Shown here: positions 17,111-27,868 of the stretch, piece after piece | Layout: each line of letters starts with the position of its first letter | Numbering within the stretch: position 1 is the stretch's first letter | Assembly: GCF_901212655.1 (NCBI RefSeq) | Contig: NZ_CAAKON010000038.1 | Span: forward strand, 3,849-67,848 | Direction: 5' to 3' | Length of the DNA: 64,000 bases | Source: Olsenella uli | Lineage (GTDB): Bacteria; Actinomycetota; Coriobacteriia; Coriobacteriales; Atopobiaceae | Program-made: the position numbers and the translations under genes | Notes under the pieces: generated by a model | The model's input: the letters and a program-made list of their open reading frames with translations, nothing else | What the model was told of the DNA's origin: nothing | The model's database searches: none

Positions 17111-20100
17111 AGTCCCTCACGCTGAAGGGCTTCAAGTCTTTCGCGGACCGCACGCACATGGTCTTCGACCCCGGGCTCACCGTTGTGGTGGGCCCCAACG
17201 GCTCGGGCAAGTCCAACGTTTCCGACGGCATCCTGTGGGTGCTTGGCGAGCAGAGCGCCAAGATGCTCCGTGGCCAGGCTATGGAGGACGTTATCTTCTC
17301 AGGCTCGAGCGCACGCAAGCCCGTCGGCGTGGCCGAGGTCACCCTCGTGCTGGACAACACGGACCGCACGCTTCCGGTGGACTTCTCCGAGGTGGGCATC
17401 ACCCGGCGCATGTATCGCTCGGGTGAGTCCGAGTACCTCATCAACGGCGCGCCCGCGCGTCTCATGGACATTCAGGACATCCTGCACGACTCGGGTCTTG
17501 GCAAGGACACCCACTCGATCATCTCACAGGGCAAGCTCGACGCCATCCTTGCGAGCCGCCCCGAGGAGCGTCGTGGGCTCGTCGAGGAGGCTGCCGGCAT
17601 CTCCAAGCATCGGCGCCGCAAGGAGCGCTCGCTGCGCAAGCTTGAGGATATGGACAAGAACCTTGTGCGCGCACGTGACGTCGCGCGTGAGATAAACCGA
17701 CAGCTCAGGCCGCTGGAGCGGCAGGTTGACCGCGCAAAGCGCTTCAACGAGCTCGACTCGCGCCTCTCCGAGCTCACCTGTCAGCTCGCGGTTGACGACG
17801 TTCGCCGGCTCCAGGGCCAGTGGGAGGGGCTCCAGGCCAAGGGTCGCGAGGCTGCCTGTGCCATCGAGCTCGCCCAGTTCCGCGTGGACGAGAAGACCGG
17901 CGAGCTCGATAAGCTCCAGAGCATGCTCGAGCAGAAGGGCCTGTTCGTGGGCGACCTTGGCGAGCAGCGTCGTCGATGCGCCGATATCCTCGGCAGGCTC
18001 GAGAGCGACATGCGCCTGCTCGAGGAAAAGGGCCGCAACATGGTGGACCGTCTCTCCGAGACGCGCATGACCCTCTCGCAGCTCGAGCGGCAGCGCCGCG
18101 AGGCGAGCTCGGAGCTCGAGGACGTTGACGGTAGGCTTTCGGACACACGGGTTGCCACGAGCTCGCTCGAGGCCGACGTGGCTCGGCTCGAGCCCGAGGC
18201 CAAGGCCGCCACGGCCGCGCGGCGCGAGGCGAGCTCCGAGCAGAACCGCTTGGTTGGCGAGCAGCGTAGCTGCCAGCGCGAGCTGGACACCGCCACGCTC
18301 GCGCATGCCAAGCTCAAGGACGAGATCAGCAGCGCCGAGGTCGAGGACCAGATGTTCGCGAGCCGGCTCGAGCAGATTGACGAGCAGGTCGAGACCGCCG
18401 AGGCCGCGCTCGCGAGCCGCAGGTCCAGGCTTGAGGAGCTCGAGGCGTCAATTGCCGAGGCCACGAAGGTCGCGGACGCCGCAAAGGCCGACATCGCGAC
18501 TCGCTCTGCCGGGCACGACGCAGCCCGGGCCGCTCAGCGGGCGGCCGCCCATGCCCTCGACGAGGCGCGTTCGGCGTTTGCCTCGGCCAACGCGACGCTG
18601 TCGGCGCTTCGCTCGGTTGACGCCCAACTCCAGGCGGGCTCTGACACGCTCGAGGGCCGCGTGCTCAAGAACTCCGAGCTTTCGAGTCTCGTTCGCTGCC
18701 GCCTGGCAGATGTCGTGAGCGCTCCCGCGGAGCTCGACCAGCTGGTGGAGCGGCTCCTCGGCGAGGCGCTCGCGGCTCCCGTGGTGGCTCACGGCGAGGA
18801 CGTCTCCAAGCTTATGGACTCGGCAGCCTCCCAGCGCAAGGCCTCCGGATCGTTTACCGTGCTCTCTCTTGCCGAGCGCGCTCGCGCGCACGCCACCGGC
18901 GCTGGCGAGTCGCTCGCCTCCCGCCTCAGGGTGGCACCCGAGGCCGAGGGCCTCATCGATGCCCTGCTTGGCGACGTCCGCGTTGTCAAGGACGCGGCGG
19001 AGGCCGTGCGTGCTCACGAGGCGGAGCCCACGCTTACCTATGTCGCGCCCGGTGGCGTGGTTGCCTACCCAGACGGGCGCACCGTTGCCGGCACCTCGGC
19101 CGGGGCTGCCGCCGGCACCCTCGAGCGTAGGCGTCGCATAGCCGATCTTGAGCAGTCCATGCCCGCGCTCGAGCGTGAGGTGCGCGCCGCCCAGGAGGGG
19201 GTCGTCTCGGCCTCCGCCGAGGTCGACGCAGCCCAGGCCGCGCTCTCACAGGCGCGCGATGCCTCGGCCAAGGCAGCCGGCGAGATCTCACGCCTCTCTG
19301 GCGAGCGCTCTTCTGTGGCCTCTGAGGTGGGCAGGCTCGAGTCCCAGGTGAGCCGTGCGGCAGACGAGCGCACCCAGGTGACGCGCCGACGCGAGGAGGC
19401 TGGGCGTAAGGCCGCCGAGGCTCGGCCTCGCCTCGCCGGACTCAAGGAGAAGGCTGACGCCGCGAGGGATCGTCTCGGCGAGCTCACCCGAGAGCTGGAC
19501 GAGGCGGCGCAACGTCGTCGTGAGGCGTCCCGTGCCGAGGACGAGGCCGCAAAGCGCGCGGCCGATGCCCGTCTCGACCTGGCCACCTCACGCGAGCGCC
19601 TCCGTCATCTCGAGGAGCGCTCGAAGGAGCTTTCCCACCGTATCATGGACGTTGACGAGCGCACGAGGGCCGCCGAGGAGAGCACGCGCTCCCTCGAGGT
19701 CCTGAGGCTTCGCGTTGACCCCTTGCACGAGCGCTACGACGTAATTCACGAGTGCGCCCTCGAGTGGGCCAAGCGCCTGCGAGACCGCGCGAGCCTCGCC
19801 GAGGCAGACTCGGACTCCCTCAAGAAGACCATCAGCGACGCCAAGGGCCAGGTGAGCGCCGCTATGGCTGAGCTCGAGCGCGCCAAGGCCGCGCAAGGCG
19901 ACCTCAAGGTCGAGAGCGGTAGGCTCGAGGTGCGTGTTGAGCAGGCCATCGCGGCCATTACGGCAGACGGTCGCCACGTGCTGGAAGAGGCGCTCCAGAT
20001 GCCCGAGCCCGAGGACCGCGAGGCCACCGAGCGCGAGGTTGCCAACCTGCGCAGGCAGATCGAGTCCATCGGCCCTGTGAACCAGGTGGCCATGGACGAG

Positions 20101-20688
20101 TACACTTCGCTCAAGAAGCGCGCGGACTACATCCACGAGCAGCTGGCAGACCTCGAGAGCGCCCGTGGCGCGCTCACGAAGATCACGGCCGCCATCGACC
20201 GCAAAATGCGCCGGCAGTTCCTCGCCACCTTCGAGGCCGTGAATGCGAACTTCATCGAGGTGTTCTCGATGCTCTTTCCGGGCGGCAAGGCCCATCTGGA
20301 GATGACCGATCCCGAGCATCCCTCGGAGACGGGTATCGAGGTGGTGGCGCAGCCCAGGGGCAAGCGCATCGCCAAGATGACGCTCATGAGCGGCGGCGAG
20401 AAGTCCCTCACGGCCCTTGCGCTGCTCTTTGCCGTCTATCGCACCCGCACCGTGCCCTTCTACCTCTTCGACGAGGTCGAGGCGGCGCTCGACGACTCTA
20501 ACCTCGACAAGCTGCTCATGGCCATCGACCAGCTCAAGGAGTCCACACAGCTCATCGTCATTTCGCACCAGCGGCGCACCATGGAGCAGGCCGACGTGCT
20601 CTACGGCGTCTCCATGCAGGCCGACGGTGTCAGTCATGTCGTATCCCAGCGGCTCGACCGCGCAACAGGAAAGGTGGTCGATGCCTGA
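17101..20688 (+). CDS. smc: Chromosome segregation protein SMC
   Basis: A 1195-residue SMC ATPase that organises and segregates the chromosome with ScpA and ScpB, which are not in this window. An N-terminal Walker A GPNGSGKSN (~residue 32) is followed by a first coiled coil to about 500, the hinge (~505-665, Gly-rich near GGVVAYPDGR), a second coiled coil to about 1000, then signature MSGGEKSLTALAL (~1096) and Walker B YLFDEVEAALDD. The GTG start at 17101 overlaps rnc. Length is normal for the family. Confidence 0.97.
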   Translation: MYLKSLTLKGFKSFADRTHMVFDPGLTVVVGPNGSGKSNVSDGILWVLGEQSAKMLRGQAMEDVIFSGSSARKPVGVAEVTLVLDNTDRTLPVDFSEVGITRRMYRSGESEYLINGAPARLMDIQDILHDSGLGKDTHSIISQGKLDAILASRPEERRGLVEEAAGISKHRRRKERSLRKLEDMDKNLVRARDVAREINRQLRPLERQVDRAKRFNELDSRLSELTCQLAVDDVRRLQGQWEGLQAKGREAACAIELAQFRVDEKTGELDKLQSMLEQKGLFVGDLGEQRRRCADILGRLESDMRLLEEKGRNMVDRLSETRMTLSQLERQRREASSELEDVDGRLSDTRVATSSLEADVARLEPEAKAATAARREASSEQNRLVGEQRSCQRELDTATLAHAKLKDEISSAEVEDQMFASRLEQIDEQVETAEAALASRRSRLEELEASIAEATKVADAAKADIATRSAGHDAARAAQRAAAHALDEARSAFASANATLSALRSVDAQLQAGSDTLEGRVLKNSELSSLVRCRLADVVSAPAELDQLVERLLGEALAAPVVAHGEDVSKLMDSAASQRKASGSFTVLSLAERARAHATGAGESLASRLRVAPEAEGLIDALLGDVRVVKDAAEAVRAHEAEPTLTYVAPGGVVAYPDGRTVAGTSAGAAAGTLERRRRIADLEQSMPALEREVRAAQEGVVSASAEVDAAQAALSQARDASAKAAGEISRLSGERSSVASEVGRLESQVSRAADERTQVTRRREEAGRKAAEARPRLAGLKEKADAARDRLGELTRELDEAAQRRREASRAEDEAAKRAADARLDLATSRERLRHLEERSKELSHRIMDVDERTRAAEESTRSLEVLRLRVDPLHERYDVIHECALEWAKRLRDRASLAEADSDSLKKTISDAKGQVSAAMAELERAKAAQGDLKVESGRLEVRVEQAIAAITADGRHVLEEALQMPEPEDREATEREVANLRRQIESIGPVNQVAMDEYTSLKKRADYIHEQLADLESARGALTKITAAIDRKMRRQFLATFEAVNANFIEVFSMLFPGGKAHLEMTDPEHPSETGIEVVAQPRGKRIAKMTLMSGGEKSLTALALLFAVYRTRTVPFYLFDEVEAALDDSNLDKLLMAIDQLKESTQLIVISHQRRTMEQADVLYGVSMQADGVSHVVSQRLDRATGKVVDA

Positions 20689-21587
20689 TGGGGCTCGCTG
20701 ACCGCTTGAGGAAGGGCCTCGCCAAGTCCCGCGAGGCCATCAACGAGATCTTCTACATGGGCGGCGAGGTCGACGAGCAGTTTTGGGAGGACCTCGAGGA
20801 CTCGCTCGTCATGGCCGACGTGGGTGCAGAGGTTGCCATGCGCGTAACCGACGAGCTGCGCGAGCTTGCCGCGAAGCAGGGCCTGCGTACGGATCGCCAG
20901 ATGCGCGAGGCACTGGCCAAGAGTCTTGCGGCCACGTTCCCGGAGGCCAAGCGCGATCCGTTTACCGACCTCCCGAGCTGCGTGCTCTTCGTGGGCATCA
21001 ACGGCGCCGGCAAGACCACCACGGTGGGCAAGCTCGCGGCCGACGCGCGCGAGCATGGCCGGAGCGTCGTGATCGGCGGCGCCGACACCTTCCGCGCCGC
21101 CGCCATCGAGCAGCTCGAGGTCTGGGGCAGGCGCGCGGGCGTAGAGGTTGTGACGCGCGAGCGTGGCGCAGACCCCGCGAGCGTCTGCTACGACGTGGTC
21201 GAGAGCGCCGAGAAGTGCGGCTCCAAGCTCGTGCTCATCGACACGGCCGGGCGTCTTCACACCTCGCCCGAGCTCATGCGCGAACTCGCCAAGGTGGTCA
21301 ACGTGACCCGCAAGCGCGCCACCATGCCGGTCTCAGTGGTGCTTGTGGTCGACGCCACGACGGGCCAGAACGGCCTCGCGCAGGCCCATGAGTTCAACGA
21401 GGCGCTTGATGTCGACGGCCTCATCGTGACCAAGCTCGACGGAACGGCGAAGGGCGGCATCGCGCTCGCCATCTCCGAGCAGCTTGGCCTGCCCATCTTT
21501 CGCATTGGCATGGGCGAGGGCATCGAGGACTTCCAGACCTTTGACGCACTCGAGTTCTGCCGCGCCCTCGTGGGCGAGAACCTCTAG
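20688..21587 (+). CDS. ftsY: Signal recognition particle receptor FtsY
   Basis: A 299-residue SRP GTPase. It has a short helical N domain and a G domain with GINGAGKTTTVGKLA (~103-117), GGADTFRAAAIEQL, DTAGRLHT, TKLDGTAKGG and the closing GEGIEDFQTFD. It lacks the acidic A domain of E. coli FtsY, as usual in Gram-positives. Its ATG shares one base with the smc stop (TGATG). It docks ribosome-SRP complexes on the membrane. Confidence 0.97.
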   Translation: MGLADRLRKGLAKSREAINEIFYMGGEVDEQFWEDLEDSLVMADVGAEVAMRVTDELRELAAKQGLRTDRQMREALAKSLAATFPEAKRDPFTDLPSCVLFVGINGAGKTTTVGKLAADAREHGRSVVIGGADTFRAAAIEQLEVWGRRAGVEVVTRERGADPASVCYDVVESAEKCGSKLVLIDTAGRLHTSPELMRELAKVVNVTRKRATMPVSVVLVVDATTGQNGLAQAHEFNEALDVDGLIVTKLDGTAKGGIALAISEQLGLPIFRIGMGEGIEDFQTFDALEFCRALVGENL

Positions 21588-21596
21588 GGGGATCAG

Positions 21597-22973
<1,377 letters not shown>

Positions 22974-22982
22974 TGTTTCGGC

Positions 22983-23101
22983 GGAGGCCCCGGGGCGCGC
23001 CGGTTTCTGGCTCAGGCAGTTCCGAGCTCGCACGAAGGTGACGTTAATCACCTTCGGCTCATGCGGAACCTCGCCAGACCCGACGGCCCCCCGGGGCCTC
23101 C
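22983..23101. other. Nested inverted repeats between convergent ffh and trmH-like genes
   Basis: A perfect 13-bp outer inverted repeat (22983-22995 with 23089-23101, core GGAGGCCCCGGGG) encloses a perfect 8-bp hairpin (23034-23041 with 23048-23055, loop CGTTAA), which is extended by a looser TTCCG/CGGAA pair. The convergent setting suggests a bidirectional terminator, although no T-run follows. A mobile palindromic element is an alternative. Confidence 0.5.
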
Positions 23102-23153
23102 TTGCGCTTACGGGTTGCGGCTTCCCGCCCGTGCCGCCGGGGCCGCCAGCTTG

Positions 23154-24050
23154 TTAATTGCAGAGGTCCCAGAAGGTTACGGCGGTGGCGGCGGCTACGT
23201 TGAGGGAATCGACGTTGTGGGCCATGGGGATCTTGATGGTGAGGTCACAGGCCGAGATCGTCTCGTCCGCCAGCCCCTCGCCTTCGGTGCCAAAGACCAT
23301 GGCGAGTTTCTCGATGTTCCTGAGCTCTGCCTCGCCGAGGGCGTAAGAGTCGTCTCTGAGGGCGAGCGCGGCGCACGCGAAGCCGCGCGCGCGTAGCAGG
23401 CCAAGGCCATCTGCGGAGTTGTCCGAGTTGGGCCACGCCTTGAATCTGCCCCAGGGCACCTGGAACACGGTTCCCATGCTGACGCGTACCGCTCGCCTCA
23501 CGAGCGGGTCGCAGCAGGTGGGGGTGAGCAGCATCGCATCGACGTTGAGTGCGGCTGCGCTTCGCATGGCGGCGCCCACGTTCGTGGCGTCTGTCACGCC
23601 CTCGAGCACGGCGATTCTCCTGGCGTCCGGGAGTGCGGCGAGAACTTCCGCCGCCGAGCGCTCTCGGGGCCTCCGCATGGCGCAGAGTACGCCCCGTGTG
23701 ACGTTGTAGCCAACGAGCTTGGTGATCTCGTCGTGGGGGAGCACGTAAACGCTTGGCGCCTGGCTCGCGTCTGAGACCTCGAGGTGCCCGGCACGCATGG
23801 CAACGTCGGCGCCCGTATCGAGTTTGCCGAGGGCCTCTATGAGCTCGGCCTGGCTTTCGAGCTGGCGCTCCTCCAGCAACATCGAAAGCGGCGAGAGACC
23901 CGAGTTGAGGGCCACGCGCACGACTTTCTCCGATTCCGCAACAAGCACGCCGGCATCGGGTTCCAGGCGGCTCCTGAGTTGCCGGTCCGTGAGGCCGCGA
24001 TACGGCAGCAGACGCTCGTCATCCGCTGATTCGACGTGCACGATGGCCAT
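23154..24050 (-). CDS. TrmH/SpoU-family RNA 2'-O-methyltransferase
   Basis: A 298-residue SPOUT-class methyltransferase. An N-terminal substrate-binding region (residues 1-110) is followed by the knotted domain with motif 1 near VLEGVTDATNVGAAMRSA, motif 2 VRVSMGTVFQVPW and motif 3 VFGTEGEGLADETI plus IPMAHNVDSLNVAAA. The start at 24050 has GGAGG 4 nt upstream on this strand. It methylates ribose in tRNA or rRNA; the exact target cannot be told. It is monocistronic, convergent with ffh and divergent from the L,D-transpeptidase. Confidence 0.9.
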   Translation of the reverse strand: MAIVHVESADDERLLPYRGLTDRQLRSRLEPDAGVLVAESEKVVRVALNSGLSPLSMLLEERQLESQAELIEALGKLDTGADVAMRAGHLEVSDASQAPSVYVLPHDEITKLVGYNVTRGVLCAMRRPRERSAAEVLAALPDARRIAVLEGVTDATNVGAAMRSAAALNVDAMLLTPTCCDPLVRRAVRVSMGTVFQVPWGRFKAWPNSDNSADGLGLLRARGFACAALALRDDSYALGEAELRNIEKLAMVFGTEGEGLADETISACDLTIKIPMAHNVDSLNVAAATAVTFWDLCN

Positions 24051-24141
24051 GTGTCCTCCAAGCCTTGTCAAGATTTCGTCAGCCCAATGCTTCGGTTCTT
24101 ACGCTGGTCGAGTTCCTGTGTTCTAAATGACCCGTTAGCGG

Positions 24142-24168
24142 TACCATAGCCCAATGCGCACATTGGGC
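24142..24168 (+). promoter_or_regulatory. Candidate -10 box and palindromic operator before the L,D-transpeptidase
   Basis: TACCAT (24142-24147) is followed at the likely transcription start by a perfect inverted repeat GCCCAATG-CGCA-CATTGGGC (24149-24168). An isolated half-like copy AGCCCAATG lies about 65 bp upstream. No convincing -35 box is seen. The position is typical of a repressor operator. Confidence 0.35.
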
Positions 24169-24214
24169 CTGGTCGTCCGCCTACGCATCAGGTCATTAAC
24201 ATAGGAGAATCGCA

Positions 24215-25732
24215 GTGACCGAACGCAAATCACCAGCTACGGGAGCCCGTCATTACGCGCCCGTCCAGAGCCGTCGCGCTACCCATCGTGAGGAGACCCA
24301 CGGCGGCAAGCTTGTTGCCGTTGTCATCGTGAGCATCGTCGTGGTGCTCGGGCTCGTCTATGGGGCTGGCGTTGTTGCCTTTAACTTCCTCTTCATGCCC
24401 AACACGACGCTTGACGGCCAGAATGTGTCCTGGAAGCTCGCGAGCACTGTGAGCTCTTCCTATGCCGCGAAGGTTGGCACGTACCAGGCCCAGGTGAGCG
24501 TCGGAGGCCTCAACTTCGCCGTTCGCGCTTCTGACATTGGCCTCACGTTCGACGAGGCCAGGTACGAGAAGGGTACCATCGGCCAGCAGAGCTCTTGGGA
24601 GTGGCCGCTGCGCATCATCGGCTCCCACGAGCTTACGGCCCAGAGCGGCGCCACCTTTGATGCCGACAAGCTGCGTACGCTCATTGAGGACCAGGTCAAC
24701 ACATACAACGAGACGGCCCAGCAGCCCACGAACGCCACGTTCGCGTTCAACAAGGACACGCAGTCTTACGCCGTCGTTCCCGAGAAGGCTGGCACTGCGC
24801 TTGAGGTAGACCCCGTTGTTTCTGCGGTGAGCGCAGCGATGGAGGGCCTTCCTGCGCGCATCACCGTTGACGAGTCCACGGCGCTTGTGCAGCCCTCCGT
24901 CAGGCAGGATGACGCGAACCTCGCTTTGGCGGTCGACAACGCGAATCGCTTCCTCACCGCTGACATTCCGCTTACCCTTGGTGGCCAGCCTGCCGGTCAG
25001 GTGACCCGCGAGCAGATCTCTGGCTGGATCGTTCTCGGTGACGACCTGAATGCCACGCTGGACCAGGACAAGCTTGCGGACTGGGTTGCCAAGAACATCG
25101 GATACAAGTTTGATACCATCAACACCACCCGCACGTACACGCGTCCCGATGGCAAGCAGGTCACGGTTGCCAACTCCGGCAAGAACAACTATGGCTGGAT
25201 TACTGATGAGGCAAAGCTCTGCTCTGATCTCACGGCCGCAATCGAAAGCGGTTCCACCGCATCGCTCGAGATTCCTACGAAGCAGAAGGCCCAAAGCGTT
25301 CCTGACGCGGGCGGCAAGGACTGGGGCAATCGCTTCATCGACGTTGACGTGACGGAGCAGCACGTCCGTATGTATGACGACAGCGGCGCCCTCGTCTGGG
25401 AGAGTGACTGCGTTACGGGCAACTCCTCCAAGGGCTATGACACTCCGCAAGGCGTCTATCGGCTCAACGACTACCGCGCGAACGGCAACGTGGAGCTTCG
25501 CGGCAAGATTGACCCTGCCACCAACGAGCCCGAGTACATCAGTCACGTTGAGTATTGGATGCCTTTCATCGGCAACTCCTGGGCCTTCCACGACGCGGAT
25601 TGGCGCAGTTCCTTTGGTGGCGCCATCTACCAGACCAATGGTAGCCACGGCTGCATCAACCTCCCGCCTGCCAAGGCCGCGGAGCTCTTCAACCTCTGCA
25701 AGGTCGGCGACGTGGTTATCGTTCACGCGTAG
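24215..25732 (+). CDS. L,D-transpeptidase (YkuD) with N-terminal membrane anchor
   Basis: A 505-residue cell-wall enzyme. After a ~30-residue basic cytoplasmic tail, one membrane helix (about residues 33-58) anchors it outside the cell. Two repeats of peptidoglycan-binding type (PG_binding_4-like, about 70-330) follow, and the C-terminal YkuD domain carries the catalytic SHGCINLP (Cys ~478). It makes or remodels 3-3 peptide crosslinks. GTG 24215 follows AGGAGAA. The gene stands alone and ends before a strong bidirectional terminator. Confidence 0.92.
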   Translation: MTERKSPATGARHYAPVQSRRATHREETHGGKLVAVVIVSIVVVLGLVYGAGVVAFNFLFMPNTTLDGQNVSWKLASTVSSSYAAKVGTYQAQVSVGGLNFAVRASDIGLTFDEARYEKGTIGQQSSWEWPLRIIGSHELTAQSGATFDADKLRTLIEDQVNTYNETAQQPTNATFAFNKDTQSYAVVPEKAGTALEVDPVVSAVSAAMEGLPARITVDESTALVQPSVRQDDANLALAVDNANRFLTADIPLTLGGQPAGQVTREQISGWIVLGDDLNATLDQDKLADWVAKNIGYKFDTINTTRTYTRPDGKQVTVANSGKNNYGWITDEAKLCSDLTAAIESGSTASLEIPTKQKAQSVPDAGGKDWGNRFIDVDVTEQHVRMYDDSGALVWESDCVTGNSSKGYDTPQGVYRLNDYRANGNVELRGKIDPATNEPEYISHVEYWMPFIGNSWAFHDADWRSSFGGAIYQTNGSHGCINLPPAKAAELFNLCKVGDVVIVHA

Positions 25733-25785
25733 CGAGCTGGGTGCGGTCGACGGCCGCGGGCTCGTCGAGAAACTATGTGAGCATT

Positions 25786-25825
25786 CAGCAGAAGGGCTCA
25801 GGCGTAAGCCTGAGCCCTTCTGCTG
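25786..25825. terminator. Strong bidirectional terminator between L,D-transpeptidase and ftsH
   Basis: A perfect 18-bp stem: CAGCAGAAGGGCTCAGGC (25786-25803) pairs with 25808-25825 around a GTAA loop. It lies between convergent genes and can act on both. Confidence 0.8.
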
Positions 25826-25879
25826 ACGTGACTCTGTTTCACGGCCGGCTCCAGCGGCCAGCCCTTTAGGTCAGAAGCG

Positions 25880-27778
25880 CTACTCCGAATCCACCGTCGG
25901 CAGCTTTGGCGCGAAGCCGTCGTCACGGGTAAACATGTTCATGAACTCTTCTCCCGTGATCGTCTCCTTCTTCTGCAGGTAGTGCGCAATCTCGTGCAGC
26001 TTGAAACGGTGGGCCGTGAGGATGTCGACGGCCGTCTGGTGCCCCTCGCTCACGAGGCGCTCTACCTCGGCGTCTATTTCTCGAGCCGTGCCCTCGGAGC
26101 ACGTAAGCTCGGCGCCGCCGCCAAGGTACTTGTTGCGCTGTTGGCCCAGGGCAACCATGCCAAACTTGTCCGACATGCCGTACTGCGTCACCATGGCGCG
26201 CGCGATCTGCGTGGCCTTCTCGATGTCGTTGGAGGCGCCGGTGGTCATCTCGCCAAAGATGAGCTCCTCGGCTGCGCGGCCGCCACAGAGCGTGGCAATC
26301 TTCTGCTTGGCCTCGTTGCGCGTGGTGAGGAAGTGCTCGTCCTCCTCAACCTGCATAGTGAAGCCGAGGGCACCCGAGGTGCGCGGCACGATGGTGATCT
26401 TCGTGACGGGAGCGGTGCCCTTCTGGGCTGCGGCAACAATGGCGTGGCCGGTCTCGTGGTAGGCCACGACCTCCTTCTCATGTTCTGAGAGGACCGTGGA
26501 CTTCTTCTTCTCGCCGGCGATGACCACGTCGACGCTCTCGAGCAGGTCCTCCTGCGTCACGCGCTTGCGGCCATTGCGGACGGCCCTGAGCGCGGCCTCG
26601 TTGATGATGTTCGCGAGGTCGGCACCGGAGGCGCCCGGCGTGGACTTGGCGACCACCTGCAGGTCGATGCCTGGCTCCATCTTCACGTCGTCGGCGTGAA
26701 TCTTGAGGATTGCCTCTCGACCGGCGAGGTCGGGAAGCTCAACCGGAATGCGTCGGTCGAAGCGTCCCGGTCGCAGAAGTGCCGGGTCGAGCGTCTCGGG
26801 GCGGTTGGTGGCCGCGAGCACCACGATGCCCTTGTGGTTGTCGAAGCCGTCCATCTCTGAGAGCAGCTGGTTGAGCGTCTGCTCGCGCTCGTCGTTAGAG
26901 TTGAGCGACATGTCGCGCTTCTTGCCCACGGCGTCGATCTCGTCGATGAAGACGATGCAGGGGGCCTTCTCGTTGGCCTGCTTGAAGAGGTCGCGCACCT
27001 TGGCGGCGCCACGGCCCACGAACATCTCCACGAACTCGGAGCCCGAGATCTGGAAGAAGGGGACGCCGGCCTCGCCGGCCACGGCCTTGGCCATGAGGGT
27101 CTTGCCGGTTCCCGGAGGGCCCACGAGCAGGGCGCCGCGCGGGCAGCGGGCACCGATCTCGTTGTACTTCTCGGGCTTCTTGAGGAAGCTCACGATTTCC
27201 TTGAGGGACTCCTTGGCCTCGTCCTGGCCGGCAACGTCCTTGAACGTGACGCCGGTGTCCTCGCCCTTGACCTCCTTGGCGCTGGACTTGCCGAGACCGC
27301 CGCCCATGCCGCCAAAGCCAGAGCCAAAGCTCATGGACGGGCCGTCGTCACCCATCATCTTCTTCATGCGGCGGTTGAGCCACCAGCCGCCGAGGATGGC
27401 AATCAGGATGGGCAGGCCATAGACAAGCAGCATGTAGGTCCAGATGCCTGAGCTGCCGTCTTCGATCTTGCCGTCGAGGTTTACGCCGTGCTCGAGCATC
27501 TTCTGCACGAGCGACGAGGTGTCGCCGGAGATGGCAGTGGTGCGATATGTGACGTTCTGCTCGTCCTTGAGGGTGAACGTGATGCGTCCGGAGCTCTGGT
27601 CGAGCGTGGCGACGTTCACCTTGTCCTCATCCACCATCGTGTTGAGCTCGGTGTACGAGACGTCCTTCACCGTCGCACGCTGGATGCTCGGGTACACCAC
27701 CGAGTTCAGTGCGACGATGGCCGCGATCGCGATGATCGCGTACATGATCATCGATTGTCGCTTCTTCTTGTTGTCCAT
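25880..27778 (-). CDS. ftsH: ATP-dependent zinc metalloprotease FtsH
   Basis: A 632-residue membrane-bound AAA+ protease for quality control of membrane and regulatory proteins. Two helices, at about residues 10-29 and 112-131, flank an extracytoplasmic loop. The AAA module has Walker [14 protein letters not shown] (~220), Walker [11 protein letters not shown], and the arginine-finger region [11 protein letters not shown]. The peptidase has the zinc motif HETGH (~441). The cytoplasmic Gly/Met-rich linker [10 protein letters not shown] is usual. AAGGAAA precedes the ATG. It has its own transcription unit upstream of the convergent terminator. Confidence 0.96.
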   Translation of the reverse strand: MDNKKKRQSMIMYAIIAIAAIVALNSVVYPSIQRATVKDVSYTELNTMVDEDKVNVATLDQSSGRITFTLKDEQNVTYRTTAISGDTSSLVQKMLEHGVNLDGKIEDGSSGIWTYMLLVYGLPILIAILGGWWLNRRMKKMMGDDGPSMSFGSGFGGMGGGLGKSSAKEVKGEDTGVTFKDVAGQDEAKESLKEIVSFLKKPEKYNEIGARCPRGALLVGPPGTGKTLMAKAVAGEAGVPFFQISGSEFVEMFVGRGAAKVRDLFKQANEKAPCIVFIDEIDAVGKKRDMSLNSNDEREQTLNQLLSEMDGFDNHKGIVVLAATNRPETLDPALLRPGRFDRRIPVELPDLAGREAILKIHADDVKMEPGIDLQVVAKSTPGASGADLANIINEAALRAVRNGRKRVTQEDLLESVDVVIAGEKKKSTVLSEHEKEVVAYHETGHAIVAAAQKGTAPVTKITIVPRTSGALGFTMQVEEDEHFLTTRNEAKQKIATLCGGRAAEELIFGEMTTGASNDIEKATQIARAMVTQYGMSDKFGMVALGQQRNKYLGGGAELTCSEGTAREIDAEVERLVSEGHQTAVDILTAHRFKLHEIAHYLQKKETITGEEFMNMFTRDDGFAPKLPTVDSE

Positions 27779-27868
27779 GCCGTTTCCTTGCGTCGGGTAT
27801 CAGTGCTTGCAGCAAGTGCTTGAACGTAGATACCCAAGTTGCTGGGATTATGTCAGGCCGTTGTGCGT

